A program made the translations under genes and the position numbers. Of a stretch of DNA of 64,000 nt, positions 43,392 to 56,600 are shown in pieces. Every line of letters starts with the position of its first letter. Position 1 is the first letter of the stretch. The notes beneath the pieces were generated by a model. It was not told where the DNA came from, searched no databases, and saw only the letters and a program-made list of their open reading frames with translations. This DNA is from Rhypophila decipiens. Lineage: Eukaryota > Ascomycota > Sordariomycetes > Sordariales > Naviculisporaceae. The stretch covers positions 1 through 64,000 of the forward strand of contig MU858055.1 of assembly GCA_033297075.1 (NCBI GenBank), written 5' to 3'.

Positions 43392-46237
43392 TTACGACTC
43401 ATTAGTAAGACCGTGCACCCCATTCGTAGGGTGAGCATCCAGATCAACAGCCTGAACCATACGGCGCTGGTGCTCGCTCTGCGCCACCAAGTTGCGGAAG
43501 TACTTGAGCGCGACGTCGCTCTCGGCGCGCACCTTGAGGGTCTCGTTCCGACGAGTGCCAAGCTTCTCGACGGACCGCTGCAAAGAGACCTGGAGATTGT
43601 CGGCGGGGATGCGCAGGGCCTTGCGCACAGAGCCCGAGATGCGGGTGCTGTTCTTGTGGACGTAGTCCATGGCGTCGAGCTCGTGGGAGATCTTGGCGCT
43701 GAGTCGGTGCGGAAGGGAGTTGGGGATTTGGTTCAAGACGTAATACGCCGCTGCGGCAGCTGTGGATGGGAGTTAGTAGATATACCTTGCAAATAGTACT
43801 TTCCGGGTTGGGCGAGTATCTTACCGGCTGCTAGGATGCCTGGGATGATAAGGTGTCTTGAGCTAGTTCCTAGAACCTGGGCCGCGCGAATAGCAAGGTT
43901 CAGGTGGCTCGCGTAGCCACTTATCACGCTTGTTCCCACTACACCAGCGACGGTGAGTGCCATGCTGGCCTTCTCCTCCTTGGCCATGATGGTGGACCAA
44001 TCGACAAAGTCCCACAGCTCGGTCGGAATGTCGACCTGCCTAGCTAAAGCGTCTCGCTTGCCGCGATACATGACCTCTGGTCGGAAGTTGAGGTGCTCGT
44101 ATTCGTTGCCCAGATGGAGGATGCCCAACTGCTTGATCAAGTTGACACCAGCGACGGCTTGTACTCTGGCATGGTCCTCGCACTGAGTGACAGAGGCTGC
44201 GATCTCTGCCAGCATTGCCTCCTTCAGATCCTCGGCGTACTCGAATGCACTGAAGAGACCGGGATATGGAATTCTAAACGCCTGATCGCCAGAGCGAGCA
44301 ATAGTCGAGCTGATTGTCGAGCGTGAATAGTCATAGATCTCCTGGCACGTCTCCTCAATGGTGTGGTGGATCTGCTCGCTGATCTCTGCTTTCGCCTTTT
44401 CACTGGCTTTAAGCTGAGGCTCGATCTCCGACAGCTCTTTTCCTACCCTGTCCAGCTCGGACTGAACAACCTCCGTGTTGACAGTAGCAAGCACGTGGAC
44501 GTCGTTCAAGATGTTGGTGAGGTAGGTCTTGGCAGGGGCCAGCTTCGAGCGCGCTCTTTTCTCCAGAACAAACCTGCGCAGTGACTGCTCGAGAGCCGTG
44601 AAATCTCGCACCTTTTCTTTGTCTTTGCCCTTCCCCTTGGGGTCGTCAAATCCCGGATCGTCACCCCCACCACCCCCGCTTGCACTCCCAGACCCGGACC
44701 CGCCAGGACCGCCAGGAGGAGCTGGCGCCATGGGAATAGCCGAGCTGGAGACGAAATGGACCAGCTCTGCAGCTTCCTTGTGAGTCGCGGGACTTAGAGC
44801 TCTGATCTGGTTAAGAATCAGCTTCTGGCAGCGTTCCTTGTCTCGAATGGTGTCATAGCCGTTCACTACAACAAAAAGATAGGCCTTCTCAGCAGCAGCA
44901 GCCCTTATAAACTCCGTAGAGGTCTGTGTAAAGTGGTTAGTGGCCGACACGACAAAAACCACCACGTCGATTTCTTCCTGTCGGGCAAAGATGGCGGTCG
45001 TTTTGGTGGTGTCCATGTTAAGCCCTGGCGCGTCGATGAGGGCGATATCTACCACGCCGTTGTTGAGCAGAGACTCATCAATGGTCCGTACATCTTTAAC
45101 GTAGACCTTGCACTGTGTGTATGTTTCATTGTCGACGACAATCTTCTCTAGCGCCTGAAGCGAGAATACGTCGTAAGTCGTTTCGTCATTCCTGTCATAG
45201 GCGACGTCCTTGTGAACAGCATGAACCTCCTCAACGCCCGAGTTTTCCCTCGCATCAAGAACCTCGCAAAATATGCTCGTACATGGTTGTTGATCCTCGG
45301 GGAGGACTTTTCGTCGAAGTAGAGCGTTGCAGAAGGTCGACTTGCCGGCATTCAGATCACCAGTTACGAGCACCTTGCTCGACGTATCCTCAATGCGTTC
45401 TCGGAGTGACTGTAAGTGCTTGATACTGGACCGAATCTTTTCGTCCAGCAATGAGGCAACGGAAGCTTTCTCCAATGAGTGAACTAGCTCCACTTGATGT
45501 AGAGAGCCCAGTTTCAGGTCCAACTTCAAGATGGAGAACTCCTGAGCAATCTGTGGGGTGACCAAGCGAGGTTCTGGCAACGTCCTCTTCTCGGCAGCTT
45601 TGCTTGATTCGGCTTCGGCATCATCTAGACTGGTCATGGCTCGTCGGAGCGGAGGGGCGGGAGCGGAGGAAGAGGACGAGGAGGGCATGGCCGATGTCGC
45701 CAGGTCTCCTGACATGGTGCTGGTGTGGTGAATGCCGGGTCTGGACATGGGCTGTGATGGCGCATCGAGGGCAGCTCGTTGTACGGATGGGTAGTGCGCT
45801 GGCCAGTTCACGTTCATGTCTTGCAGCGACCTGAGCATGTCCACCACCGAGTTGATTGACCGACCGAGAGTAGCGCGGTGCCTATTGTACCAAAGCTGAT
45901 GAACAGCACCCGTCTGCCCGCGGAGGTCATCGTTGCCGTGGCTGGAGCCCGCTTGCGATTGTAATGGCGTCTCTACGTGGGTAGCAGAGTCCCAGGCGGC
46001 AGACGGATCGGCGATGCTCCCGCCATAGCCGGAATCAGCATCAAGCAATGCCTGGAGGTGGGCGGCATGGTGCGATGTCGACCCGGTACCGACTGTCATG
46101 TACGAAGGAGTCGACATAGCTGGCGGTGCAGGCGAACCGCGGTGTTGTGCCTGGTTATCGTCATCGAATTCCCGCGATTCGGCGTCGGAGGGCGCTTCCC
46201 GGGATTTCCCCTTGGGAGAGAAATACTCCTGGCTCAT
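43392..46237 (-). CDS. FZO1: Mitofusin, mitochondrial outer-membrane GTPase
   Basis: Two exons (46237-43825 and 43759-43392; donor GTAAGA, acceptor CCACAG) give 926 residues. Fzo1 drives fusion of mitochondrial outer membranes. Residues 1-230 are a low-complexity fungal N-terminal region containing HR-like stretches. The dynamin-type GTPase follows: G1 GDLNAGKST (Lys299), the switch stretch with PCTSIF, G3 DAPG (Asp402) and G4 at NGYD (Asn459, Asp462). A Gly/Ser/Asp-rich insert (SGSGSASGGGGGDD) interrupts the domain's far end. Two hydrophobic membrane segments separated by a short loop lie at about 758-777 and 793-815 (LTVAGVVGTSVISGYASHL; LIIPGILAAGAAAAYYVL). Intron 1 falls inside the second, so the unspliced frame would end in a false tail. 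A C-terminal HR2 coiled coil completes the expected N-out/C-out topology. Tom22, another outer-membrane protein, is encoded 13 kb away. Confidence 0.96.
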
Positions 46238-47002
46238 GATGGGAATGGGTTAAGCGGCGGCTGGTGAGAAAGGAGCGGATACGTCGGGAAAGGCCTGCGG
46301 TGAAGTTACCACCGAGGCATTCGGAGGGTTTGATCAAAGTTGGTGGGAACGGAAGAGGTCGGAAGACGTCGAAATTCAAAATTTTGGATGGAAGTTCTAC
46401 GACCGGTATGAAAGCATGCAGAATGCCATTCTCGCATGACAACAGCGGAGGCAAATTTCTTGTTCAGATCAATCTACGAATGAGACGCGACTTCTTATTG
46501 GCTGATGGCGGGTTAGTTTTCGCCGGTTCATACAACTGTTATCCGTACAAGGCCTCATGAGCCCGTAACACATTCGTGATGAGCATATTTTTTGGTCAAT
46601 AAGGCAAAACTAGAGGATGGAATTACCAAACAGATAACATGACTTGCAACTTGAGTAGCGCCTGTCTATCAAGAGTTCAAGAGTTCATCATCGCCGATAA
46701 CTGAGGAAGAAAGGATGTATGGCTACCAGTGTTTGTAATAAATTACCAGCACAAGCCGAAACACACTTTTTGGGGCTTAAGTCTGCCAAGGGATGATACA
46801 CCTTCGGACTGCCTTGTTATGGTGGGGCCTGGTCTCGCCGATTACGTAGGTAACCTCATGTCTTCAAACGCCAAATCACATAGCTAACTCAACCAACCCT
46901 TCGTCGACATATGCACAGCTGCCCCTACTGAAACCGATTCATTGAATTTAATCGCGTCGCTGCCAATAACCCATCTCCAACCTTACGGCTCCCGAAGCAA
47001 CG
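46238..47002. promoter_or_regulatory. Divergent promoter region, FZO1 / VPS2
   Basis: 765 bp between two divergent start codons; it must serve both promoters. The frame visible on the minus strand into this region (46161-46454) is the FZO1 leader read out of frame. No specific motif can be assigned. Confidence 0.5.
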
Positions 47003-47860
47003 ATGAATCTATTGGAATGGGCCTTTGGCAAGCGGGTGACGCCTGCTGAGCGCCTGAGGAAGAACCAGCGCCTGCTCGACAAGGCCATCAGAGGTTGGTC
47101 CACGCTGGACTTCATGCCAACCGCCCAGGGAACATTTGACTGATGAGGGGCTCTAGAACTCGATCAACAAAGGATAAAACTCGAGAAGCAGGAGAAGACG
47201 CTGGTTGCACAGATCAAGCAGTCTGCGCAAAAAGGGCAGATGGGCGCATGCAAGGTACAGGCAAAGGATTTGGTTAGGACGAGAAGGTAAGGGCTTCTGT
47301 TTAATCCGCAAAGGTATTCCCAGATGCTGACGACCTAAACAGATATGTTGAAAAGTTCTATGCCATGCGCTCAAACCTCCAAAAGATATCACTCCGTCTA
47401 CAGACCTACCGAACCAACGAGCAGATGATGCAGGCCATGAAAGGCGCAACTATGGCCCTTGGCAGTATGAACAAGACTATGAATCTCCCTTCGTTGCAGC
47501 GCATCGCTATGGAATTTGAGCGCGAAAACGACATCATGGAGCAGAGACAAGAAATGATGGACGATGCGATCGATGACGCCATGGACGTGGGAATTGAAGA
47601 GGAGGGCGACGAAGTCGTCGAGCAAGTTCTTGAAGAGATAGGAGTGGACCTGAGCTCAGCGGTAAGATACCTCATTCACAAACCGCAATGGCCCTTCTTG
47701 CTGACATATTTCCTAGCTCGGCGAGACACCCTCAGGATTACAATCCACCACCGTCCCAGAGGGCCGGATCGCCCAGGCGGTCGGCGGTGGAGGTGGAGGT
47801 GGAGCTGATCCAGGCGACGATGACCTGCAAGCACGATTGGATAGTCTTAGGAGATCCTGA
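47003..47860 (+). CDS. VPS2: ESCRT-III subunit Vps2 (CHMP2 / Did4)
   Basis: Four exons (47003-47093, 47157-47286, 47343-47661, 47717-47860) give 227 residues, the family length. Vps2 caps and remodels ESCRT-III filaments on endosomes and recruits the AAA ATPase Vps4. The N terminus MNLLEWAFGKRVTPAERLRKNQ is the basic alpha-1 helix typical of CHMP2, followed by the long helical Snf7 core (KLEKQEKTLVAQIKQSAQKGQMG, SLRLQTYRTNEQMMQAMKGATMALGSMNK) and the acidic autoinhibitory helices (EEEGDEVVEQVLEEIG). After a run of seven glycines the protein ends DDDLQARLDSLRRS, a textbook MIM1 motif for the Vps4 MIT domain (D-x-x-L-x-x-R-L-x-x-L-R). It is complete and shows no oddities except the glycine run. 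Confidence 0.96.
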
Positions 47861-49279
47861 GGTCACGGTTGCACACGGTCGCTCACGGTGGTTTGCGTCT
47901 TTATGCACGCGGCCACGGCTCCGCTCACCTGTCACGCTTCTACCTGGATTACTATGTAATCCCTAGAAAGGAAATTCACGATGCTTCTTGGCTTTCATGA
48001 ATCGTCATTATCAGGCAAAAAGGGCGACTAGCATGCAGCAGGATGGATATTTGAATTTGATGACTTGACCGCTGGGAGGATGGACGACGGATATTCCTCG
48101 GGACTTTAGTACGTGCATTTGTTTGGTTCTTTGTTGGGCGTTTTTGGCGTTTCCCTGTGCAGGAGGAGATTTTATTATTTACGTTGTCCCAAGCCTGTAT
48201 ACCTTGATGAGGAGTATCCATACAATTTCGAGATCGCAGACTTCCTAGTGCCACTTCCTGTTCATTAATAAAAAGATACTTGCGTCGGAGGGATCTAAGA
48301 TTCTCCCGCGCCTCTCTGTCCAAAGGTATGGTAGACATTTGGCTGAGATGCGCGGATGACAAATCAGACAAGTGCTATGCTGTTCGTGAAGACGAGGATT
48401 GGTGGTCGGCGCTTAAACCCAGTTACGTCTGCCTTACAATGATGCCATTTTGTCGGCTACCATAGATTTTAGAAATATGGCATATTCAGGAGACAATATC
48501 ATAACGTCGGGTAGTTCCTCGTAAAGGCAATTTCAAACAATCGGAATACCGAAGGCAACTGGACAAAGAGAATGGTACCTTTAGTACGTGATCAATTTTA
48601 GAATAGGCGTTGAGACTCGATTGAGACTCGAGACTCAGGAGTCTTGGTACCAGGTATCCCGTAGTTACTCCGGGGGATCTTTCAAGTTGGCAGATCCCTG
48701 TCCAAGACCCCGCAGTGGGTTGCGTGAACGCCGCGTGAACCTGTCCAGCTCCCTCTACGCCAGGCCATCGACTGTCCTGGGCGCCTTCTGTACCTACCCA
48801 ACCGACGTTGAAACCAGTGCCATCGACAACACACACCCGGCGACCATCACCAAGCTTGGATTTGATACTCACATTCCTCCAAAACCTGCGCCTTTTCGTC
48901 CGAGCTGAACTAGTAGGTACTGCTCCATGATTTCTGCCAAACCCACTTTATGCCTATGACGTTACCCTGTTCTGGCGCACGCTCGTCTGAATACTTAAAG
49001 TATCTAAACTTGCACCGTTCGATCTGAGCTGCCTTCAACATTTTGTTCTTCTCGGCGCAATATAACATATCATTGATTCTCAGTTGACTAATCGGCTTGC
49101 CTTACAAACAGCCTGAGCGCCAACAACAACCATCGCCGACTGCTGACCATTGGACAAACCTCGACCTCGAGCGTGCCGAGTATTCAATAACCCGATTCCC
49201 GAAATACTCTGCAGGACCAACCAACCTGGCAGGCAATAAGCGCCGCAGTCTCTCCTCCCAAGGAGGTCTGCTAAATAGG
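47861..49279. other. Intergenic, 1.4 kb, with open 5' extension of the phosphatase frame
   Basis: 3' flank of VPS2, then the leader of the PP2C gene. From 49112 to 49279 the phosphatase frame is open, and it is preceded by an intron-like end (CTAAT-like branch, then CTTACAAACAG ending at 49111). Either a leader intron or an unseen upstream coding exon lies here; I could not find an ATG-bearing exon that joins in phase. Confidence 0.5.
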
Positions 49280-51226
49280 ATGTTTGGCGGCAGCTCGGGC
49301 TCTGCGGCCTCAAAGAACGAGAGCAATTCCGGGGCAGATTCGGCCAGTGGTCGCAACGAAAAGCAGGGCAGCAAATCTCCTTCGCCCGAAAAGGAGCCGA
49401 CCGAGCCCGGCGGTACCACCCTCACCCCGTCCAAAGCCAACGATCAAGTCGTCAGCGGCGAGAAGAGGAGTGGCAATAGTAGCCCTCCTGGTACAGGAAG
49501 CTCAGCTGAGCAAAAGAAGCGACGGAGCAGTGGGGTGAGCGGCCGGGCCAGCAGCCTAATAGCCCAAGCCAAAAACACTCTCTTTACGCAGGTTGGCAAT
49601 CGTACCAGCAGCGATCAGGGTGCTGACTCCAAGTCCAACCAGACTCCCCTCCAAAAGCTCGGCAAGCAGGACCAGGCTCTTGCCGTGCCCCAGGGCCAGC
49701 ACAACAACGCAGCTGGCGAATCCCTCCCGGGTCCTCGCTCGACTTTCCGTGTTGGCGTATGGGAGGATCGGAATAAAAAGTGCAGACGCACCATGGAGGA
49801 TACGCATGCCTTCTTGTACAACTTCCTCCATACTCCTGCGCCCGTTCTAAGCCCGGACGGCTCCAAAACGAAAGCTGCCGACGATGGAAGAGAAGGCCAA
49901 ACGGCTAACGCGGCGGCACAAGATATAATCGAAACAGACAATGGTTATTTCGCTATTTTCGATGGCCATGCTGGTACCTTTGCTGCAGACTGGTGTGGCA
50001 AAAAGCTACACATAATTCTTGAGGATATCATCAAGAAGAACCCCAACGCCCCTATACCCGAGCTCCTCGACCAAACCTTTACGTCGGTTGATTCCCAGTT
50101 GGAAAAACTCCCGCTAAAAAACAGCGGCTGCACAGCCGCTATCGCTGTGCTTCGTTGGGAAGACCGTGTCCCGAGTAATCTCTCTGCCACGGGGTCGCAA
50201 GCCATCGCGCCCGCGGTCGCAAAAGCTGCAGAGGAGGCTCAAAAGTCAGACGAGGCCAAGGCTGCCGACAACGCTTCCTCGGTAGCCAGTCCAGAGGTCG
50301 CCCACGCAAGGTTAAAGGGCAGCGCATCTAGGCAGCGCGTTCTCTACACGGCCAATGTGGGCGATGCTCGGATCATTCTCTGCCGCTCCGGCAAGGCACT
50401 GCGCCTTTCCTACGACCACAAGGGCAGCGATGAAAATGAGGGCAAACGCATCACGAATGCTGGCGGGCTCATCCTCAACAATCGTGTGAATGGTGTTTTG
50501 GCTGTCACCCGAGCCCTTGGTGATACGTACATGAAGGATCTTGTCACTGGTCATCCCTACACAACAGAGACCGTGATCCAGCCCGAGCTGGATGAGTTTA
50601 TTATTATTGCTTGCGATGGTGTAAGTTTAATTCCTGTTTTGCTTTGACACCATTATTGCGCAGATTGCTGACAGATTGCTGACCATCTTATACAGCTTTG
50701 GGATGTCTGTTCGGACCAAGACGCGGTGGACTTGGTGCGAAACATTCAGGACCCCGTGGCCGCAGCAAAGGTGCTTGTAGACCACGCCCTCACTCACTTC
50801 AGCACGGATAACTTGTCGTGCATGATTATCCGCTTCAACAAGCAGGCGATTCTCGAAAACCAGAGCAAAGACAACGCCATCGGGGTAGAGGGCGATGCCT
50901 CCACTCCTGTATCATCTGGTAAAGTGAGCGAGACAGAGAAGATCGTTGGCACCATCAAGCAGAAGATTGCCGAGGGCGTTACTCCTGCTCTAGGTGTTTC
51001 GGCAAGCAACAGCGGAAAGGGCCATGACCCAGAACCTCTTGCAGAAGCTGGAGAGGCGAGCTCGGGCTTCACGCCGACTTTGATCGAGGGCTCTGTGGAG
51101 GAGGAGCCGAGTTCCATTGAAGGAACTGGGCCGTCGGACTCACCCGAGACCGGCTCGGTCGACGGCGCTGCGAAGGAGGCTAAAAAGTCGCCTGGACTGG
51201 TTAAAGGTCTGGGGAAGAAGGAGTAA
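49280..51226 (+). CDS. PP2C-type protein phosphatase
   Basis: Two exons (49280-50620 and 50696-51226; donor GTAAGT right after ACDG, acceptor ATACAG) give 623 residues from the ATG at 49280 ([11 protein letters not shown]). Up to 56 more in-frame codons lie upstream and may be leader. PP2Cs are Mg/Mn-dependent Ser/Thr phosphatases; yeast Ptc1-type members shut down stress MAP kinases. Catalytic residues are seen in order: RRTMEDTH (Arg and Glu-Asp of motif 1), FAIFDGHAG (metal-binding DGHAG), [50 protein letters not shown] and [10 protein letters not shown], where TDN supplies the last metal ligand. Residues 1-150 and 490-623 are low-complexity tails rich in Ser, Pro, Gly and Glu. An acidic insert with Ala/Lys (about 305-345) splits the domain. 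The Ptc1-like placement is tentative. Confidence 0.9.
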
Positions 51227-53646
51227 GGGGCTATCACTCTTCAATACTTGATGATTCTGAGAAATGTGCATGGGAAACAAGTTGAGTGTGAGATATGATG
51301 AGCGGGCCCATTTGAGGAAGAGGAAGAGTTGTCGAATTTCATGTAGGCGTCAAACTTTCGGGGATCCAAGGGTGGTCAGTCCATGACTTTGGTTGTGTTT
51401 CTTTTTGCCTTTTTTTCAGGTTTCACTGCCAGGATCTGCCAGGATTCAGTCTACACGCTTCTCTCGCCTGTCCATACGTGGTGGTTTTCATAAGGCGTCA
51501 TGTTAAGTCTAGCTCGTTTTGTTTGGGTTGCGTTTTTGTGTAGGCGATGGGTCAAGAAGTGTTGGTTTCTGTTTTGTTTTTGTAACCTAGCGAATGATGA
51601 GATATGGATCTTCCAATACACGGGTATATACAAACGAATCTGATCTTTTGCTGGCATATAAACGGAGTGTATGCCTTGTTGACTATGGCTTCGACCTATC
51701 TATTGCGTCCCCTGTGGCTTTTTTTCATTTTGCCTTCCTCGTGCCTTGTCTTATCTTGTTGAATGCACCAGATAGTGGGCAATCTCATAAGGTACCGGTA
51801 GGACCTGTCCCGTGGGTTCCGAGTTAGAAGGACATGCGATTACTGGCACTTGGAGAAAGCGGCCAAAGCGACACTGTTATATGTCAGTGTCCGTATACGG
51901 ATATTGATAGAGGACGTGCAGTGGCACAGAGGTTGTTGGTGGGTTGTGATCGACGGCCATCGAAACTTTGACAGATTGCTTGACAAACGGATGAAATTGT
52001 ACAACAAGTGAAGGATTCTAGAAGAGACTTCTGACTACTGTATGGATAATAAAACGGTCGTCCCATAGTGTTATATACCACATGGCTAACTCTCGTGGGT
52101 GACGTTCTGGAATTTCTTAGGGATGATGCCTTTTGGGTATGATACAGCGGGATCCCACGTGGTTATCCGTTGTGTTTCTAGTCTCGGTATGATAACCCGT
52201 ATCAGTGGTACAAATGCTCCGTGGTGAATCACAATTCCAGATAGTAAACGCTGCTTAGATTTTTGTTATGAGCTGAACGGCTCCAATTCTATAAAGTATT
52301 CATGTTCATTCATGTGTCTTCGACAATGGAAGACTTGACTGCTGAAGTGAGAACTTTGTTCAAGAGAGAGAGAGCCTGGACGTAGGGAGTTGACACAGCC
52401 AATGACAGGACCGTTTCGTTTCAAGAGATCCAGATTCCAGGCACATGCACCTCAGTGGACTCGGCGGAGAGAAACGAAGCCCAATGTGGTTTAGCTTATA
52501 TGTATGAAATGGGGGTGGAGAGCTAGTCTAGAACTAGTGTAGTTTGAACTGGGGACTTCCCCGTTGACCTCGTGCGGCAACTTTGACTCGGCTGCAGTTC
52601 TAGTGTAGTTTCGTCTCAGAGAAGCGGAAGGTGAGAGGTTCGATGTGAAGTTTTACCTTAGAGAGTTTGTTTGTTACTGCCTCGTTTGTGAGAATGGGTT
52701 GTACGGATAATGAACTGAGGAGGAAATAGTAGTAACACGGCGCCGATATCAGATGTACGGACACGGATATGCTGCGGTATGTAGCCGTACCGGACGGAGG
52801 AAGAAGGAGCGCCTCACAATCTGTTCCTCCCTTTCTTCCGAGTCCCAACATGATAATTCTTGGGAGTAGCAAGAAGGGGCCTCGAGGGTCGGAGGCCACA
52901 GCGGCCATCGGAGGATTGGATGGATGGTCACCCTCCAATGCACGACACAAGAACAAACTTACCATCCCACGGACCCTTCTCCAGATTTCCAATTCTCTGA
53001 CTTTGTATCCGTAAATGGGCCGCCCACCTTTGGTTTCCCTCTTGATGTATTTCCAAACCGATCCAGATTGTTAGCCTTCCTTTGACATATCAACGTTTGT
53101 TCCTACATCTACAGTAATAACCTTCTATTATTCTCGAATTTGGCACAAAGACACGCAGACAAGAAAAACGGTTGGCGGAAGCAATACAAACGTTTCGGCC
53201 CCACCTGGAAAAGCTACTTTGCTTTTTACGGCCCGTACCTTTTTGATTGTCCTATTTCCTTTCTCTCAAAAACCGCCCTAAATTCGCGCCCCTTTTTCTC
53301 CCACCCGGTGGCAGAGTCTGTACAACTCCCGGAAAAGGCATCTTTGATCGACTGCACCGCTCGCGCGCAGCCGTTCCATGTTTCCTCGCGCTCTGGTCGG
53401 GGTCTCACTCCGCGTCTTTTGAAGGGTCCTGTCGTTGCGTCTCCATGTCCAGCTCAGGTCGCTTCCAGTGGATCGGCCTCACAACCCCTGAAACCGCTTA
53501 ACCGTCCGTCCAACGTCGACCGTCTACCGTCCTCCCGCCTTTTGTAGGTCTCAAGGTCCATTTGGGAAATATTTACCCTTACAATCACCCTTTTAACCTG
53601 CAGTTACAACTAAAGAGACCGGACAGGCCAAAGGGTTCAGCCCGAC
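51227..53646. other. Intergenic, 2.4 kb
   Basis: 3' flank of the phosphatase gene and a long leader or promoter for the next gene. A short direct repeat, ctagtgtagttt, occurs at about 52533 and again at about 52600. A pyrimidine-rich stretch precedes the ATG. No gene or RNA is supported. Confidence 0.5.
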
Positions 53647-56600
53647 ATGTCGTTGAATGGATTGGACGCCCCTAATGTCAAGGAGGCATACGAAGCTGCG
53701 GTCGCGGAACCTGGGGGCTGGTACGTCAACTTTCGCAGGGGAGAGCAAGCTCCCATGATCCCCGCTTCTATTTTCCCAGAATTTTTGGCTGACTAGATGC
53801 TGATTCTCCTGGCAACAGGTTCCTTCTCAAGTACGCGAGCCGCGATGAGGTCGAGTTGCTGGGTCGAGGCAATGGGGGTATTGTCGAAGTTCGAAACAGA
53901 ATCGCGCAATATGAAGAGAACTCGCCATTGTACGGTTTCCTCAGGTACAGACGTAGGAATGTCATCATAAAATTCCAGCCTGAGGAATGTTCTAGGCTAG
54001 TGCAAGGTTTGTCCATCTTTCTAGGAATGGCGTGCATGCCGTGTGTGTCATAAAAGGGAGGATTGCTAACGATGATGTATAGCGCGAGCATCCGTCCACT
54101 TCAACTTGATCTGCGAACACCTCTCGCCGCACGATACCTCGTTTTCTATCACCGACGCAAAGGATCTTACAGACACCAAGCTTTCGGCTGCTTGCTCTCT
54201 ACATGCTGCGTCAGGCTCGACATCCTCGTCCACAAGCTCACTTCGCCGAAGACGGTTGATGGAAATAACCGAGGAGCAGGAAGAGGAGGAAGAAAGAGAG
54301 AGGAAACGACAGTCGATTGTGAAGGAGGAGGGCTACGGGGATATGCCTACGGATCCTCCTGTCAAGTTGGATGCAGATCTCGCCAGTGCTCCGGGAGCTT
54401 CTAACTTCTCCAACTCGACGGAGCCACCTGATTTTACAGGTGCCCCGAGAGCTCCATCTCCAACCAAATCATTCGACGATGGTCATCGGCGCATGTCCTC
54501 GCAGTCTGCCCGTCACGATCTCTATTCGTCTCAAGGCTTGCGTGTGAGACTGGGTCCTCGACCATCCGCAGAGCTCGGCGGTCGGCCTCGAACGTCGGCT
54601 GGATCTGCGACTTATCGGCCAGTCTCGTCAATCCCTGCAGGGTTTAAGGTATCCAAGGGTCACAAGAAAGATCGATCTCAAGACGACATTTCGGCCGAGT
54701 CCCCAATATTAGAGGAGATGAGCCACACCGGTGAGGAGGAACAGGCTGATGAGGAGACCGCTCGCCCACGTACAAGCAGTGGGGCTTCTCAGATGGCTAC
54801 CCCACCGTCTCCTTTCAAGTTGGACTTTACTGTTCCGCCTCCCACAGCAAACCAGCAAAAGCCGAACACAGTATCGAAAGAGAAAGCGCGACTGCTCAAG
54901 GCCATGAAGCTGAGAGAGAAGAAAATGATGGCCTCACAGGCCGCGTCCTTGGGTGCTGTGGAGAACCCCTCGGAGTCAAACAGCCCGGCTATGCCACCGT
55001 CAGATCTCGAGGTCCCTGTTCCAGAGAACAACAGTGAGGCTCAAGAGGCAATGGCTGATACTAATGGTCACTTGGAAAATAGTCTCGCCCTTTCCAATGC
55101 AGATTCCGGTATTGACGTCGATGGGGACCAACTTTCGGCTGATATACCCCTAGATTCGCACCCGACTTCCCCCATGGCTGTATCTGACATTGGTGATTCG
55201 ACCCAGGCCTCTTCAATCTCCGAGTCAACTGACGAGACAGTACTTGCCGACAAGGAACCAGGCATTGAGTCCACGGATGGCACGATGCAGTCACGTATTG
55301 CACAAGATGACGAAAAGCAGCGGCACGCCGAGGGGCCAGTCACTGAACCGTCAATTAGTGATATTGGTCCGGCGGTATCAGTAGAGGGAGAACCCCAAAC
55401 AACCGAAGATGGGGATGTAACACCGAATCGCGAGGTAGAGGCGACTTCTGGAGAAAGCACTGCCGCGGATGTGACGGGGAATCAAAACGGCAAGCCAGCA
55501 CTTGGGGACACCGGTGAAGGAACCTCAGCCGATAGGCTCGATGAGCAAGTTCCAAGGCCGTCTGAGATCCGGATACCGGTCTCCAAATTTTCGACCCAGG
55601 AGAATAAATCACCTACGAGCAGCTCACCAATTCATTCCACCACGAGCCAGGCGATCCCATCTATCGTGATACCTTCGGATGATGTCGATAATGAGGCTGC
55701 TGCAGAAGCTGGCAAGCGGACTGAAGACGGGCAGGTGGAAGTTCAGAAAGAAGCCCAAAGGTCCGAAACTGCCCTAGAACCAACGAGGAGAGGCCTTTCT
55801 CATCAAGGGGGAGATAAAAGAATGTCAGTTGCCAGCCTATCAGACGATGACAGGCTTATGGACGAGCTACAATCAGCGACATTGCAAGAAGCACAGCCAA
55901 TTGTTGTGTCGAAATCGCCCGTCAGCCCCTTCTTCCCCAGTGATGCAACACTGAAGAGAACCAGCACTGCTCTGGACAGCAATCCGTCAACCCCACGGAT
56001 AGTGAGGACAGTTTCGAGTCCAGCCCAGGGCCCTCTCCTAGCACCTTCTGATGTCCCGACGGGTTCGGTGAGGTCAGCTTCCTCTGGTTCCGTATTCTTG
56101 CAAAAAGTGAGCCAGCACCAGGCAGCGGTAGATCTGAAACCGAAACCTGGGAAGATCGGTAGTAGCATCTCACAGCGCATCAAAGCATTGCAGAATCTCT
56201 CGGGAGCCCCTGCAGCTCCCGAAGTTGCCGCCAAAGAACGCCCTTCGTCGACTTTCTTCTCTGTCCGAAAGACCAGCATCCGCGAGCCATCTAGATCGCC
56301 CTCTCTGGCTGAAAGAGCCAGCTCGTTGACCAGGAAATCTCCTACGCCTCCAGGATCTCTTGAATCCTCTCCAGAAGCCTTGAAAATGCCAAGACGCGAT
56401 AGGACCGGGTCTATGGTCAGCAGGCTGTCCGTGTTTGAGGGAGGCAACGTTCCTCGAGGAAGACCTGAATCAATACAGGTGACTGCTCGCATTGTTCGGG
56501 ATGCCAGTCAGACCATGCCTAAAGCCTTTGAGCCGAAAGCCGATCCTGGAGATTACACTCCCCTTGATCTCAAGCAATCCCCTCTGGTTGTAGATGTCCA

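Noticed and set aside
43733..43824. C-terminal tail of the unspliced Fzo1 frame
   Set aside because: This is intron read-through; splicing restores the second membrane segment and the HR2 coiled coil.
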